The notes under the pieces: model-generated
Database searches by the model: none
What the model saw: only the letters and a program-made list of their open reading frames with translations
Told to the model about the DNA's origin: nothing
Program-made: the position numbers and the translations under genes
Assembly: GCA_037137555.1 (NCBI GenBank)
Contig: JBAXKA010000002.1
Span: 1 to 64,000 of the forward strand
Origin: UBA9630 sp037137555
GTDB lineage: Bacteria > Patescibacteriota > Minisyncoccia > Moranbacterales > UBA2206
DNA length: 64,000 nucleotides
Direction: 5' to 3'
Shown here: positions 42,939-51,665 of the stretch, piece by piece
Layout of the letters: every line of letters starts with the position of its first letter
How positions within the stretch are numbered: position 1 is the stretch's first letter

Positions 42939-44789
42939 TTAAGCTTGCTCTTCTTCGCTAAATTCTTTTTTGGCTTTTTCAATATCCAAAAGTTGTGATG
43001 GATCGGTGGTGATGATTTGATCTTCAGAATAGGACGCCACAACTTTAATCGCAACATGATTTGTGCCAGCGAAAAAAATACCTTCGCCAACATTACTTTC
43101 TAGGAGCAAAAATTTCTCTTGATCAGTCAAATAGAAAGTATCGGAAATAACATCAATACCGGCTGGAGATTGTTTTAATAATAATTGCAAAGAAGAATTG
43201 GTCACAATTGCTTTGCCATAACGAGAAGACAAAAAGTCATTAACATCTTGCGTAATAGTTGTGAGGCCAGTGAAATATTTGCGACAACGCTTAGCAAGAC
43301 CAAACAAAAATGAAGCGGCGTCTTCATATTTCATCATAACCCAAGCTTCATCAACCAGAACAATGCGTTTTTTTACATTAGTGCGCATTTCATTCCAAAC
43401 AAATTGTAGGATAATATACATCGCCACTGGACGCAATTCTTCTTCCATATCGCGGATATTAAAAACAACGAGCTGGTTATCAACTTTAATGTTTGTGGCG
43501 TGATTGAGAAAGCCAGCAAAAATTCCTTCCGTATATTTTTCCAAACGAACTGCTAAAACTTCTCCGCCGTCCAGACTACGCAAAACTTGATAGAGATCAG
43601 ACATTGTGGGAAAAGCATCTTTTCCCAGTGTGTTGAAATCGGCTTCGGCTGTTATGTCTTTGATGCTGTATGTTTCATGAATAGCCCGATCCAAAACAGA
43701 ATCTTCTTCTGGTGTAATTGATCCGAGCATAATATGCAAAAGTCCCAAAAGATTGGCAATATTATTACGCAATATATCTTCCGGATCGTCATCTTCACCA
43801 ACGCGAGGAAGATCAAAAGGATTGAGATGGCTGTTGGAATTGAGTGAAATTTTAATAAAAGTGCCTTCGATCGTCTCGCAAAGATGTTTATATTCATTTT
43901 CCGGATCAATAATAATCACATCAGTGCCGATCATAATTGAACGCAAAACTTCCAGCTTGACAGTATAACTTTTTCCAGCACCAGATTTAGCAAAAACAAC
44001 CATGTTGGCATTTTCCATTTGAAAACGATCAAAAATAATCAAACTATTATTGTGGCGATTGACGCCATATAAAATTCCCGTGTTAGATGAAAGCGTCGAT
44101 GAAACAAACGGAAAGGTTGTGGAAAGTGGAGAACTATTCATATTCATTCCCACATCTAATTCGTCATTAGCGAGAGGCAAACAAGAATTAAAACCTTGTT
44201 CGGATTTAAAAACGGCTGGTTTGACATAGATCAATTGAGCTTCAAGAATGGCTTCGATGCTTTTGATGCTTTTCGTTACGGCCTGTTCACTGTCGCCATA
44301 AGCGGTGATATAAAGTGAAAAACGAAAGAATTTTTCTGTGCCTTGTTGCAACTTATCTCGCAGTTCATCAATATCTTGTTGGGCAGTTTCCAAAGAAGGA
44401 TCACGAATTAAACCTTTGCTTTGTTCGATTTGGATTTGCGATTCAACTTGCGTAGCACTTTTTTTGAGCGTTTTCAAGATATCATAAGTATCCACTGGAT
44501 GGATAAACATAGAAATATCAATTGGCATATCAATATTGATGATTGGAGAAAACCAATTGCTGTGCAAATATCTCGGATAAGCAATAATAAAAATTGTTTG
44601 GGCGATTGTTTCCCCGATGCGAATGGATTTTGGCATAATTTGAATGGCAGCGGGAGCAATAATATCATTGAGTCTGGCAAGGCCTTCTTGATAATATTTT
44701 TCTGATTCCAAAACGCTATCTTGCGGAGGAGCAATTTTTTTTTCCGAAGCGATATCAGTCGCATCTTTTTTGGCGAAAGGGTTGAGCAT
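42939..44789 (-). CDS. VirB4/TraC-type ATPase, C-terminal part
   Basis: The 616-aa protein is the ATPase part of the type IV secretion motor VirB4: Walker A FAKSGAGKSYT near residue 266, IIIDPENEY, Walker B IVLVDEAWVMM near 475, and the late GLTTITQDVNDFLSS and NSSLQLLLKQS motifs. The N-terminal region lacks part of the usual VirB4 N-domain, which is probably supplied by the next gene upstream (44815-45501). It energises substrate transfer or pilus assembly at the inner membrane. Confidence 0.9.
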   Translation of the reverse strand: MLNPFAKKDATDIASEKKIAPPQDSVLESEKYYQEGLARLNDIIAPAAIQIMPKSIRIGETIAQTIFIIAYPRYLHSNWFSPIINIDMPIDISMFIHPVDTYDILKTLKKSATQVESQIQIEQSKGLIRDPSLETAQQDIDELRDKLQQGTEKFFRFSLYITAYGDSEQAVTKSIKSIEAILEAQLIYVKPAVFKSEQGFNSCLPLANDELDVGMNMNSSPLSTTFPFVSSTLSSNTGILYGVNRHNNSLIIFDRFQMENANMVVFAKSGAGKSYTVKLEVLRSIMIGTDVIIIDPENEYKHLCETIEGTFIKISLNSNSHLNPFDLPRVGEDDDPEDILRNNIANLLGLLHIMLGSITPEEDSVLDRAIHETYSIKDITAEADFNTLGKDAFPTMSDLYQVLRSLDGGEVLAVRLEKYTEGIFAGFLNHATNIKVDNQLVVFNIRDMEEELRPVAMYIILQFVWNEMRTNVKKRIVLVDEAWVMMKYEDAASFLFGLAKRCRKYFTGLTTITQDVNDFLSSRYGKAIVTNSSLQLLLKQSPAGIDVISDTFYLTDQEKFLLLESNVGEGIFFAGTNHVAIKVVASYSEDQIITTDPSQLLDIEKAKKEFSEEEQA

Positions 44790-44814
44790 ATTTTTAAGCT
44801 TATTTTTTTTAAAT

Positions 44815-45501
44815 TTATTTTAGTTCCATTTTTTCTGTGTCGATATAGCCCTTAGTATCAAAGACTGTTGGGTTATAGGCATTGAATAATAATTCAATCA
44901 ATTCTGGTGTTTTGAGTGGGGCGATGCGAACTCCAATGCCAGAAAGTCCGGCCGTGAGATGATCAACTCTTTGAAAAATTTGGCTCTTGTAGGTTTCAAA
45001 ATTTTCTCTTTTTTCTAGAATATTTCTCTTGGGATTGAGCATGCTGGAAAAATTACTGAAAAAACTTTTTTCTTGATTTTCAATTGGAGCAAATGGCACA
45101 ACTAAATAAAAAGTTTTGTCCATAATGTCAGACATAGAAACCAATTGAGTGATAAAATTTTTATATTCAGAAATTTGCAAACGCATCAATTCGGTTTTTT
45201 GTTGTTTTTCTTTTTCGGTTAAAAACTCCACATAAGAATCAATATTTAATTTTCGTGAGCTGATGAGGATTTGCAGGGGAAAATCAACCGAGTTGAGAAA
45301 ATTTTGATATTGACTAATGATGGCTTCTTGTTCGTCAGTCGCTTTCAATTCAAAATTGATAGCAGAAACTTCCAGCACCGCCCGTAGCGATCCATTTTTG
45401 AGAACAATTACATCTTCTTTGACTTCCGCGACATCCAAATATTGTTGTGTTGGTGAAGCGGCTGCTTGTTTGGCGAGTTTTTGTGAATAAAGTTTTTCCA
45501 T
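44815..45501 (-). CDS. TraC/VirB4 N-terminal-like protein
   Basis: The 228-aa soluble protein has the pattern of the N-domain of TraC/VirB4 ATPases (VIVLKNGSLRAVLEVSAINFELKATDEQEAII, then the FLNSVDFPLQILISSRKLNID block). It ends 25 bases before the ATPase part. Together the two proteins total 844 aa, close to a normal VirB4. No stop-codon-only break is visible, and both have their own start, so a stable gene split is more likely than a recent frameshift. Confidence 0.78.
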   Translation of the reverse strand: MEKLYSQKLAKQAAASPTQQYLDVAEVKEDVIVLKNGSLRAVLEVSAINFELKATDEQEAIISQYQNFLNSVDFPLQILISSRKLNIDSYVEFLTEKEKQQKTELMRLQISEYKNFITQLVSMSDIMDKTFYLVVPFAPIENQEKSFFSNFSSMLNPKRNILEKRENFETYKSQIFQRVDHLTAGLSGIGVRIAPLKTPELIELLFNAYNPTVFDTKGYIDTEKMELK

Positions 45502-45505
45502 AGTT

Positions 45506-45901
45506 TTATTTTAGTCTTGTGTCTAATAATTTGGAAACATCAGCGACTCGTTGTGAATCAAATCGCTTTTTTTCAATTACAGGTATTGAAACTTGTTTGA
45601 CGGCATCTCGTTGAATTTTTTCTGGTGTGCGATGCCAAAGATATCTTTTTGGTCGAGTGGCAAACATAACAGATGAAATAATAAATTTAATCAGTGGTTG
45701 ATTGTATGGTCGATAAAAAGCCAGTGAGCCAAAAATTAAACCAACAATGATAGCGGAAATAACAAAAGCGGATTGATCAAAAAGTCCATAGCAGAATAAT
45801 AAAATAACGGCTCCGGCTGCGAGCCAGCCGAGTTGTTTGGCGGTGAGTGGTCCGACAATTTTATCTTCAATATCAATAAATTGGGGAACGCTGAAGATCA
45901 T
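45506..45901 (-). CDS. PrgI/VirB3-like membrane protein
   Basis: The 131-aa protein starts with FSVPQFIDIEDKIVGPLTAKQLGWLAAG, the PrgI family signature, has two membrane helices (about 26-44 and 48-66) and a basic C-terminal tail. PrgI proteins are the Gram-positive counterpart of VirB3, which docks with VirB4. It lies 4 bases upstream of the VirB4 N-part, the expected gene order. Confidence 0.88.
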   Translation of the reverse strand: MIFSVPQFIDIEDKIVGPLTAKQLGWLAAGAVILLFCYGLFDQSAFVISAIIVGLIFGSLAFYRPYNQPLIKFIISSVMFATRPKRYLWHRTPEKIQRDAVKQVSIPVIEKKRFDSQRVADVSKLLDTRLK

Positions 45902-45925
45902 AAGCTTTATTTAAAAAATATTTTT

Positions 45926-47140
45926 TTATTCCTCTCTTAAGTCTAACACATTTTTGGGAACTTGTCTCGGAGCAGAATAATTTATGCGAGCAACTGGCAA
46001 GCGGGAGGGATAATTTTTTTGAATTGGTTGGATTGTTTGCGGAATTTCCGGTGGTTTTTCAGTGGATAATGTTTGCGGTGAAGAAAAATGAATGTTGCTG
46101 GTGGTGTTTTCAATTTTGTTTTCAGCTATATTTTTATTTTCCAGTATTTCTTTTTGGGGCAAGTCTCTTCTCCAGGCACTGATGCGATCTTCATCAGATT
46201 GAAATTTTTGTTGTGGTTGAGAAACTTTTTGGGTGGGATAATAATTTTCTTGACCGCGTCGGATTTCGGCTGGTTCCAGTTCATTATTGCGAAAATTAGG
46301 TCTAAATGGCGGTCTTTTTAGTGCTTGTGGTTGAGCAATAACTTTTTTTTCTGGCAAACTAAAAAGGACTTGTTTGGTGACAGTATTCACTGTGAGCGGA
46401 ATATTATTTTCAAGAGAATCAATAATAATAGTTAATTTTTCACGATCAGTTTCTGAAAGTGTGCGAGTGTTTTCATTTTTGAAAAGATAATTTCCTCGCA
46501 CGATTGGATCGTGGTTGCTGATGCCAACAGTAAAAGTGTAATCAGAAAGCCAATTTTTAATCGATGGTCGCACTGGTTCAGGAAAAATTTTCAATTTAAT
46601 GTGTGCCGAAGTGATCAACTGTTCACCAAGCGCCGCATATTTTTCGATAGCGATTGAGATGGGGAGTTTTTCGAGTTGAGCTTGTTGTTTTTTTAATGTT
46701 TCTTCTTCTTTTCTTCGTTCTTGTGCTTTTTCTTTTTCTTCTTCCATGATCCATGGTTCTAATTCTAGAACTTTTTTCCACGCTTCATCTTCAGAAAGTA
46801 ACGGAGCTGATTTTTTCTTTGACCATTCTTCGAGCAAGCCTTGTGCATCTTTGAAAAAATCGGGAAAACGAGCATAAATTCGATTGTTTATTTCATACGA
46901 AATACCAAAAATAATTTGCTCGGCTTGTTTCAAGTCTTTGGCGATTATTGCTGGATAATCTTTTAGTTTTATTTCGTCGATGAAAATAAGGGCGATTGGA
47001 CTAGACAAAAAAGCAACAAAATTTTCTTCTAGCCCATACATAAAACAAACTTTTTCAACTTCAAAATACGGGATATCTGATGAAAGAAAATCTTGTAATA
47101 TTTTCGGCAGTTTACTTTTTTTCTCTAAATAATTATTCAT
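45926..47140 (-). CDS. Cytoplasmic-type protein of the secretion operon, unknown
   Basis: The 404-aa protein has no membrane helix. The N-terminal half (to about 130) is helical, followed by a charged coiled coil (EEEKEKAQERRKEEETLKKQQ), a globular middle and a long proline/glutamine-rich C-terminus from about 275. No family recognised. It lies between VirB6-like and PrgI-like genes and may be a soluble scaffold or adaptor. Confidence 0.55.
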   Translation of the reverse strand: MNNYLEKKSKLPKILQDFLSSDIPYFEVEKVCFMYGLEENFVAFLSSPIALIFIDEIKLKDYPAIIAKDLKQAEQIIFGISYEINNRIYARFPDFFKDAQGLLEEWSKKKSAPLLSEDEAWKKVLELEPWIMEEEKEKAQERRKEEETLKKQQAQLEKLPISIAIEKYAALGEQLITSAHIKLKIFPEPVRPSIKNWLSDYTFTVGISNHDPIVRGNYLFKNENTRTLSETDREKLTIIIDSLENNIPLTVNTVTKQVLFSLPEKKVIAQPQALKRPPFRPNFRNNELEPAEIRRGQENYYPTQKVSQPQQKFQSDEDRISAWRRDLPQKEILENKNIAENKIENTTSNIHFSSPQTLSTEKPPEIPQTIQPIQKNYPSRLPVARINYSAPRQVPKNVLDLREE

Positions 47141-47160
47141 TGTAGATGTGAAAAAAATAA

Positions 47161-49431
47161 TTAGGTCCTATGGCGTAGGTCTGGATCCCCGTTCGCTCTT
47201 GCAAGATTTTTTGCCCCTCTTGTTCCAGCATTAGGATTAGCTAATGCAGTGGCGTTAGTTCTTATGGCAGTAAATAATGCAGATTGAGCTACTCCATCGT
47301 TGGCATTAATAATATCTTTTATTTTACTAGGATCTAGATTGTTGGCGAACTCAGCCATTAGACCTGCATTGTTGGTTGTGGTTGTATCCATTCTTTTTGC
47401 TGTATCACCATTAAATCTTTGCATGAGATAAGCCCTCGTGGCAACATCATTTGCGCTATTAGAGGAAATACCAGCATGAAATGTTCCGGTTTGAGCAAAA
47501 TGTGCTGTTTGAACTCTTGTGGCTGTTTGAAGCTGATCATCAAGAGCTAGCCATGCAGCACTTCCTTTTGTTTCTAAATTTCTCAATGCATTGATTCCCG
47601 AGATATTTTGTAGGTCAGGAGCGCTGGCTGCGTTGTCAAGAGAAGCGGCGATCGCTCTTGTATAAGCAGGGCCTTTCTTCCTTGCTTTTTCCAAGTCATC
47701 GTTACTAAGAGCTCCAGTTCTAAGTCCAATATCCATTACCCTATCGTTTCTAAGTGCATCAGCACCTAATTTATCAGGATTAAAATTGTCGCTTTGCATG
47801 TAGCGCGTTAATCCTGCTTCATCAAGAACGCCATTGTGCGTGAAAACAGCTTCAGGGGCAGAGGCCTTCATTTTGCTTTCTAATTGCCTAGTTACTTGAC
47901 TGTCATTGCCAAATTGTTGACGCACATTATTCAATTGTGCTCCTGTTGCTAAGCCTCTTGCTGCGAGTTCTATTGTAGCAGCTGCTCTTTCAAATTTATT
48001 TCCTGATGTAGCCAATAGCTCCAAGTCTAAATCTTCTGCTGTTGCGACAGCATTTTGCTCTCCTGCCTTTTTCATTTTTGCTGCTTGATCAGATTCATAC
48101 CGCAATCTCGCATCTGTCCCACCAATAATTTTTCCTCGCAAGCGATCTTGTTGACTTCCCAAATTTCCGCCAAGTTTATTTGCCCAAGAATCTTCTTTGG
48201 CTTTGGCTCTTCTTGAGCTATAAGCTTTGTGAGTGTCTTTGATAAATTGTCCACCACTCACTTTCATACCAACATTCTTCATCAACTTCGTCCCCGCACC
48301 CACCACCGCTTTCGCCCCATGAATTCCCGACTCTTGTGCTTTGATGATGCCGAGCCAAAGAATGATGATTGGGATTGCGAAAAAAGAAGCGGAGGCAATA
48401 AATTTTCCAAGCGTATCTCCGAAACCACCTTGACCAGCAACGGTTTGTAGTCCAGCTATTTTTTTCATACTTCCGCCGGAATCAGAAATGGCTATAATCA
48501 TTTGCGTGGCAACATAAAGCATAAAAACCATAATCGGCCCGGCGAAACATTGTTGCATAAAATCTTTCCACCATTTGCTTCCAGCTTCAGCTAATGCTGT
48601 GCCGGGTAGAATTGATCCTACAAAAGCAATTGGGGAAAAAATAACATAAACAGCAAGCGTGATTGTTCGGATAACCAAGAGAACAGCAATGATGAGTAGT
48701 GTGATAGCGAAAATAAAAGTAAAAATAACTACAGACAAAAGAAAAAGAGTATCCGTATTTTCGGTGGTAGGTGCAAAAATTTGATCAAGACCGCTCGCAT
48801 CAATAATTGTCATAAAAGAATTTGATCCGCCGATTTTTCCGAGGAAGCCATACATCATCATATTTGATGCATCAATAATAAAACGGGCAATGGGATAGCT
48901 GAAATTGACAAGCAGTGCCATGATGACAAGATTGAGTAAAACTTTTTTGTAATTAAAGTTGGCAGCGGATTGAAAAATTGTAGCAAAGGCGGAAAACAAA
49001 AGCACCATAATAAAAGCGACATTAAAAACATCGCGAACGGTGCGCCATATTTGATAGATAATTTTATTGTCAATCACCGCCTTCATATTAGTTGGATTGA
49101 CAATCCATTGAAATATTGTTTCAGCTAGTGAAAGAAGAAAGCCCGTGAATTTTAGTGCCAGCTTGAGAATTGGAATGATAATATATTTTTCTCCCCATGT
49201 TACTGACGAATCACCAGCAATCTCCGTATTTGTTTTTATTTGCTCAGGGGCTGTTGATCCGAGTTCTGCAGATGAATTGTCTCCAGAAAAAACATTAGCA
49301 GAAATTATCTTGGTGGAACTTATAAACGGCAAAATAAACGCAACAAAAAAAATCGCTAACAAAATTGTTTGTTTGTTTTTTTGAAAAAAAGTATTAACCT
49401 TTTTTTGTTTTAGCTTTGAGAAAAAAAACAT
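47161..49431 (-). CDS. VirB6/TrbL-like channel protein
   Basis: The 756-aa protein has a signal-like helix, then about six membrane helices in residues 75-380 with the VirB6/TrbL pattern (IWRTVRDVFNVAFIMVLLFSAFATIFQ, AVYVIFSPIAFVGSILPGT, KWWKDFMQQCFAGPIMVFM). The C-terminal half is hydrophilic and Ala/Asn-rich, likely cytoplasmic or external. VirB6 forms part of the inner-membrane channel. It lies between the first secreted genes and the PrgI/VirB4 block. Confidence 0.85.
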   Translation of the reverse strand: MFFFSKLKQKKVNTFFQKNKQTILLAIFFVAFILPFISSTKIISANVFSGDNSSAELGSTAPEQIKTNTEIAGDSSVTWGEKYIIIPILKLALKFTGFLLSLAETIFQWIVNPTNMKAVIDNKIIYQIWRTVRDVFNVAFIMVLLFSAFATIFQSAANFNYKKVLLNLVIMALLVNFSYPIARFIIDASNMMMYGFLGKIGGSNSFMTIIDASGLDQIFAPTTENTDTLFLLSVVIFTFIFAITLLIIAVLLVIRTITLAVYVIFSPIAFVGSILPGTALAEAGSKWWKDFMQQCFAGPIMVFMLYVATQMIIAISDSGGSMKKIAGLQTVAGQGGFGDTLGKFIASASFFAIPIIILWLGIIKAQESGIHGAKAVVGAGTKLMKNVGMKVSGGQFIKDTHKAYSSRRAKAKEDSWANKLGGNLGSQQDRLRGKIIGGTDARLRYESDQAAKMKKAGEQNAVATAEDLDLELLATSGNKFERAAATIELAARGLATGAQLNNVRQQFGNDSQVTRQLESKMKASAPEAVFTHNGVLDEAGLTRYMQSDNFNPDKLGADALRNDRVMDIGLRTGALSNDDLEKARKKGPAYTRAIAASLDNAASAPDLQNISGINALRNLETKGSAAWLALDDQLQTATRVQTAHFAQTGTFHAGISSNSANDVATRAYLMQRFNGDTAKRMDTTTTNNAGLMAEFANNLDPSKIKDIINANDGVAQSALFTAIRTNATALANPNAGTRGAKNLARANGDPDLRHRT

Positions 49432-49433
49432 AA

Positions 49434-50459
49434 TTATTTTTTATATAATGCACCTGGGCCATAAGCGTTGACTTTTTTGTTGACTTGATTAACGGCTTTG
49501 TCTGTTACTTTATTAACTTCTTTGTTGATTTTATTTTCTACACCAGAAATTGTTTTGTTCACGGCTCCGGCAATGGCCTTGGAAACAGTGGCAGCCACTA
49601 ATTCGCCAATACTTGTGGCACTGGAAATGGCTAGGTTTGGTAGATTCTCCATATTTGCTTCCATTTCTTTATATAATATACCAGGCTTTGCGATCATGCC
49701 GTCGATTTTTTCACTAAGAAATCCTCCACCAGCAATACCTTCAGCTGTGGCTGTGGCTTTTTCCTTGGCAAGAGCTGTGTTGTATTCTGCTCTGATAGCT
49801 GAATCGGCATCCCAGATTGTATTGCCTCCATTGCCATCACCCATTAAGTAGAGATTCATATTGGCAAGCGAATCACTTTGAAACATTTCAGCTGGATCTC
49901 CGTCGTAACTTAATCGCCATTCTTTTGGTTCAGTTATATTTTCTCCCAATGTTTGAATATTTTCAGAGAGACTGCTACTGGTAATGTCAGCTGCATCATC
50001 GCCCAAGACAGCGCCTCTGCCAAAACCTTCACCGGCAATGGTGCTGGCGCCGAGGACAGAATTAGAGGCTTTTTTATAATTAACACTACCTCTGCCAGAA
50101 GTAAGGCGACTAATATAGTCGTTGGCATAGTTTGTGGCATTTCTTTTAGGATTATTGACCAAATAATCTTCCCAGTTGGTAATAAATCTGGCGCCATTGC
50201 CACCGACACCGGAAATAAAACGATCCATTTGTTTGGAAAGCATTTTGATGGCGGCTTGTTTCAATGATCCCATCATCATGCCCTTGATTGAATAGGAAAT
50301 TTCTGCTACGACTGTTTCATAGACAGAAGCAGCCATTGCATCCCAGGCTTGAGCTTTTTTAGGACAGGAAAAAGAAAATAAGATTAATAAAAAAATAAAA
50401 AAACCAGAAATAATTTTTTGGGAAAAATAAACTTTTTGTTTTAGTGGGTTTTTTTGCAT
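49434..50459 (-). CDS. Exported protein, possible VirB5-like, unknown
   Basis: The 341-aa protein has an N-terminal signal helix (about 14-36, cleaved near KAQAWDAM) and then a long helical region with ETVVAEISYSIKGMMMGSLKQAAIKMLSKQMDRFI and an Ala/Asn-rich C-terminus with a repeated lysine-valine pattern. The helical exported form recalls VirB5/minor pilus tip proteins, but identity is not established. It sits directly before virB6-like in the operon. Confidence 0.5.
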   Translation of the reverse strand: MQKNPLKQKVYFSQKIISGFFIFLLILFSFSCPKKAQAWDAMAASVYETVVAEISYSIKGMMMGSLKQAAIKMLSKQMDRFISGVGGNGARFITNWEDYLVNNPKRNATNYANDYISRLTSGRGSVNYKKASNSVLGASTIAGEGFGRGAVLGDDAADITSSSLSENIQTLGENITEPKEWRLSYDGDPAEMFQSDSLANMNLYLMGDGNGGNTIWDADSAIRAEYNTALAKEKATATAEGIAGGGFLSEKIDGMIAKPGILYKEMEANMENLPNLAISSATSIGELVAATVSKAIAGAVNKTISGVENKINKEVNKVTDKAVNQVNKKVNAYGPGALYKK

Positions 50460-50475
50460 GAAATTTTGTGTTTTG

Positions 50476-51582
50476 CTATGGGGTTGTTGTTTCTGTTGTC
50501 GTTGTTGCTGTTGTGTTGGTTGTTTGCAGTGCTTCTAGTTCGCTTAAATCTTTTGGTGCGTTGATGCCATAACTTTTTAATTTATTTTGGACTGTTTCGT
50601 CATAAGTTAAACCATATTCGGCTATTTTACTTTGGGCTTCGGTGGCAAAATCACTAAAAATAGTAATGAAGCCTTGCAATTTGGAAAGATTAGCAATGTC
50701 GCCCATCGGATCATCACCTTTAGATTGAAAAAGTGTGCCAATATTTGCAGTATAGAGTGCAAAGCGCAAGGCCTTTTTGTGAATTGCTAGAAAATCTTCT
50801 GGCACTTCCACCGCCATTAATTGTTCAACGATCTTTTTTTGACTAGCGACAAGATCTTTTAATCCAGAAGCACTTTGTGTTGTGATGGCCGTTGTGATTA
50901 TGGAAGTGATGTTGGAAAGCATGCCAGATGCATCTGTGATTGAGGTGATTGGTTTTGGCGAATTGCTGGTGAAAATATAAGTTACGGCGGCAATATAATC
51001 CAAGAAATCTTCTTTCTTTTTGGCTTTGGCTTTTTCTTCGCTGAGCTTGCTATAATTTTGTTTTTTTATTTTTATGGCTGATTCGTCAATCTCAGGCAGA
51101 TCACTTTCAGAAATTATACTGGGAGACATAGCTTGATCGATGGTTGCTTGCAAATCGTCTAGTGAAATTGGTTTTCCGTCAGCATTGGATTTGTCGGTCA
51201 GTTCGGCTAATTTTTGAGCAACATCTTCAGTGAGATTTTTTTCTGAAGAATCGCCAAGCACATCACTAATATTTTCTGCATTTACTGGTGCGGAAATTGC
51301 GTTTGATGCTGGCGTCTGAATAAGTTTGTCGCCTGGTGCTTTTTTTAGGGGGTCGTAACCACTACGAACTTCCGTTCCATCAGAATAGCCATCGCCATCA
51401 GTATCGGGATTGGCCGGATTGGTGCCATAAATTTTTTCTTCTTCATCAGACAAACCATCTTGATCACTATCAAGAAAAATACTTTTTGTTGTTGTATTTT
51501 CAGCGCCAACATAAAAAGCAAAACTGGAAAGAATCAAGCTCGAAAGAATGAAAAAAGCAAAGTTGATATTTTTTATTTTCAT
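50476..51582 (-). CDS. Exported protein with thrombospondin type-3 calcium repeats
   Basis: The 368-aa protein from ATG 51582 has a signal helix and two tandem calcium loops (DSDQDGLSDEEE, then DTDGDGYSDGTE with TNPANP between) near residues 38-68. The rest is helical with a Thr-rich tail. It is the first gene of the leftward operon, with a promoter whose +1 is nearly on its ATG. In-frame TTG 51588 is upstream of the predicted +1 and is rejected. Role unknown; probably extracellular. Confidence 0.7.
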   Translation of the reverse strand: MKIKNINFAFFILSSLILSSFAFYVGAENTTTKSIFLDSDQDGLSDEEEKIYGTNPANPDTDGDGYSDGTEVRSGYDPLKKAPGDKLIQTPASNAISAPVNAENISDVLGDSSEKNLTEDVAQKLAELTDKSNADGKPISLDDLQATIDQAMSPSIISESDLPEIDESAIKIKKQNYSKLSEEKAKAKKKEDFLDYIAAVTYIFTSNSPKPITSITDASGMLSNITSIITTAITTQSASGLKDLVASQKKIVEQLMAVEVPEDFLAIHKKALRFALYTANIGTLFQSKGDDPMGDIANLSKLQGFITIFSDFATEAQSKIAEYGLTYDETVQNKLKSYGINAPKDLSELEALQTTNTTATTTTETTTP

Positions 51583-51590
51583 ATACAAAA

Positions 51591-51620
51591 ATTATAGCAC
51601 ACTAAGTGTTAAGTTGTGAA
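51591..51620 (-). promoter_or_regulatory. Promoter of the type IV secretion-like operon
   Basis: Minus strand: TTCACA (51620-51615), 18-bp spacer ending in TGC, perfect TATAAT (51596-51591). Predicted +1 near 51584, 2 nt before the ATG. It could serve the whole 16-kb operon to 35322. Confidence 0.6.
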
Positions 51621-51630
51621 GAGCTGAGTG

Positions 51631-51659
51631 CTTTATTTTTTTGGGCATTTGGGTATAAT
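51631..51659 (+). promoter_or_regulatory. Promoter of the UbiA gene (leaderless)
   Basis: Perfect TATAAT at 51654-51659, weak -35 (CTTTAT at 51631-51636). The predicted +1 coincides with the ATG at 51666. Confidence 0.5.
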
Positions 51660-51665
51660 TAAGTT

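Noticed and set aside
35322..51582. Integrated conjugative element
   Set aside because: No relaxase, integrase, att-like direct repeats or coupling protein was seen at either boundary.
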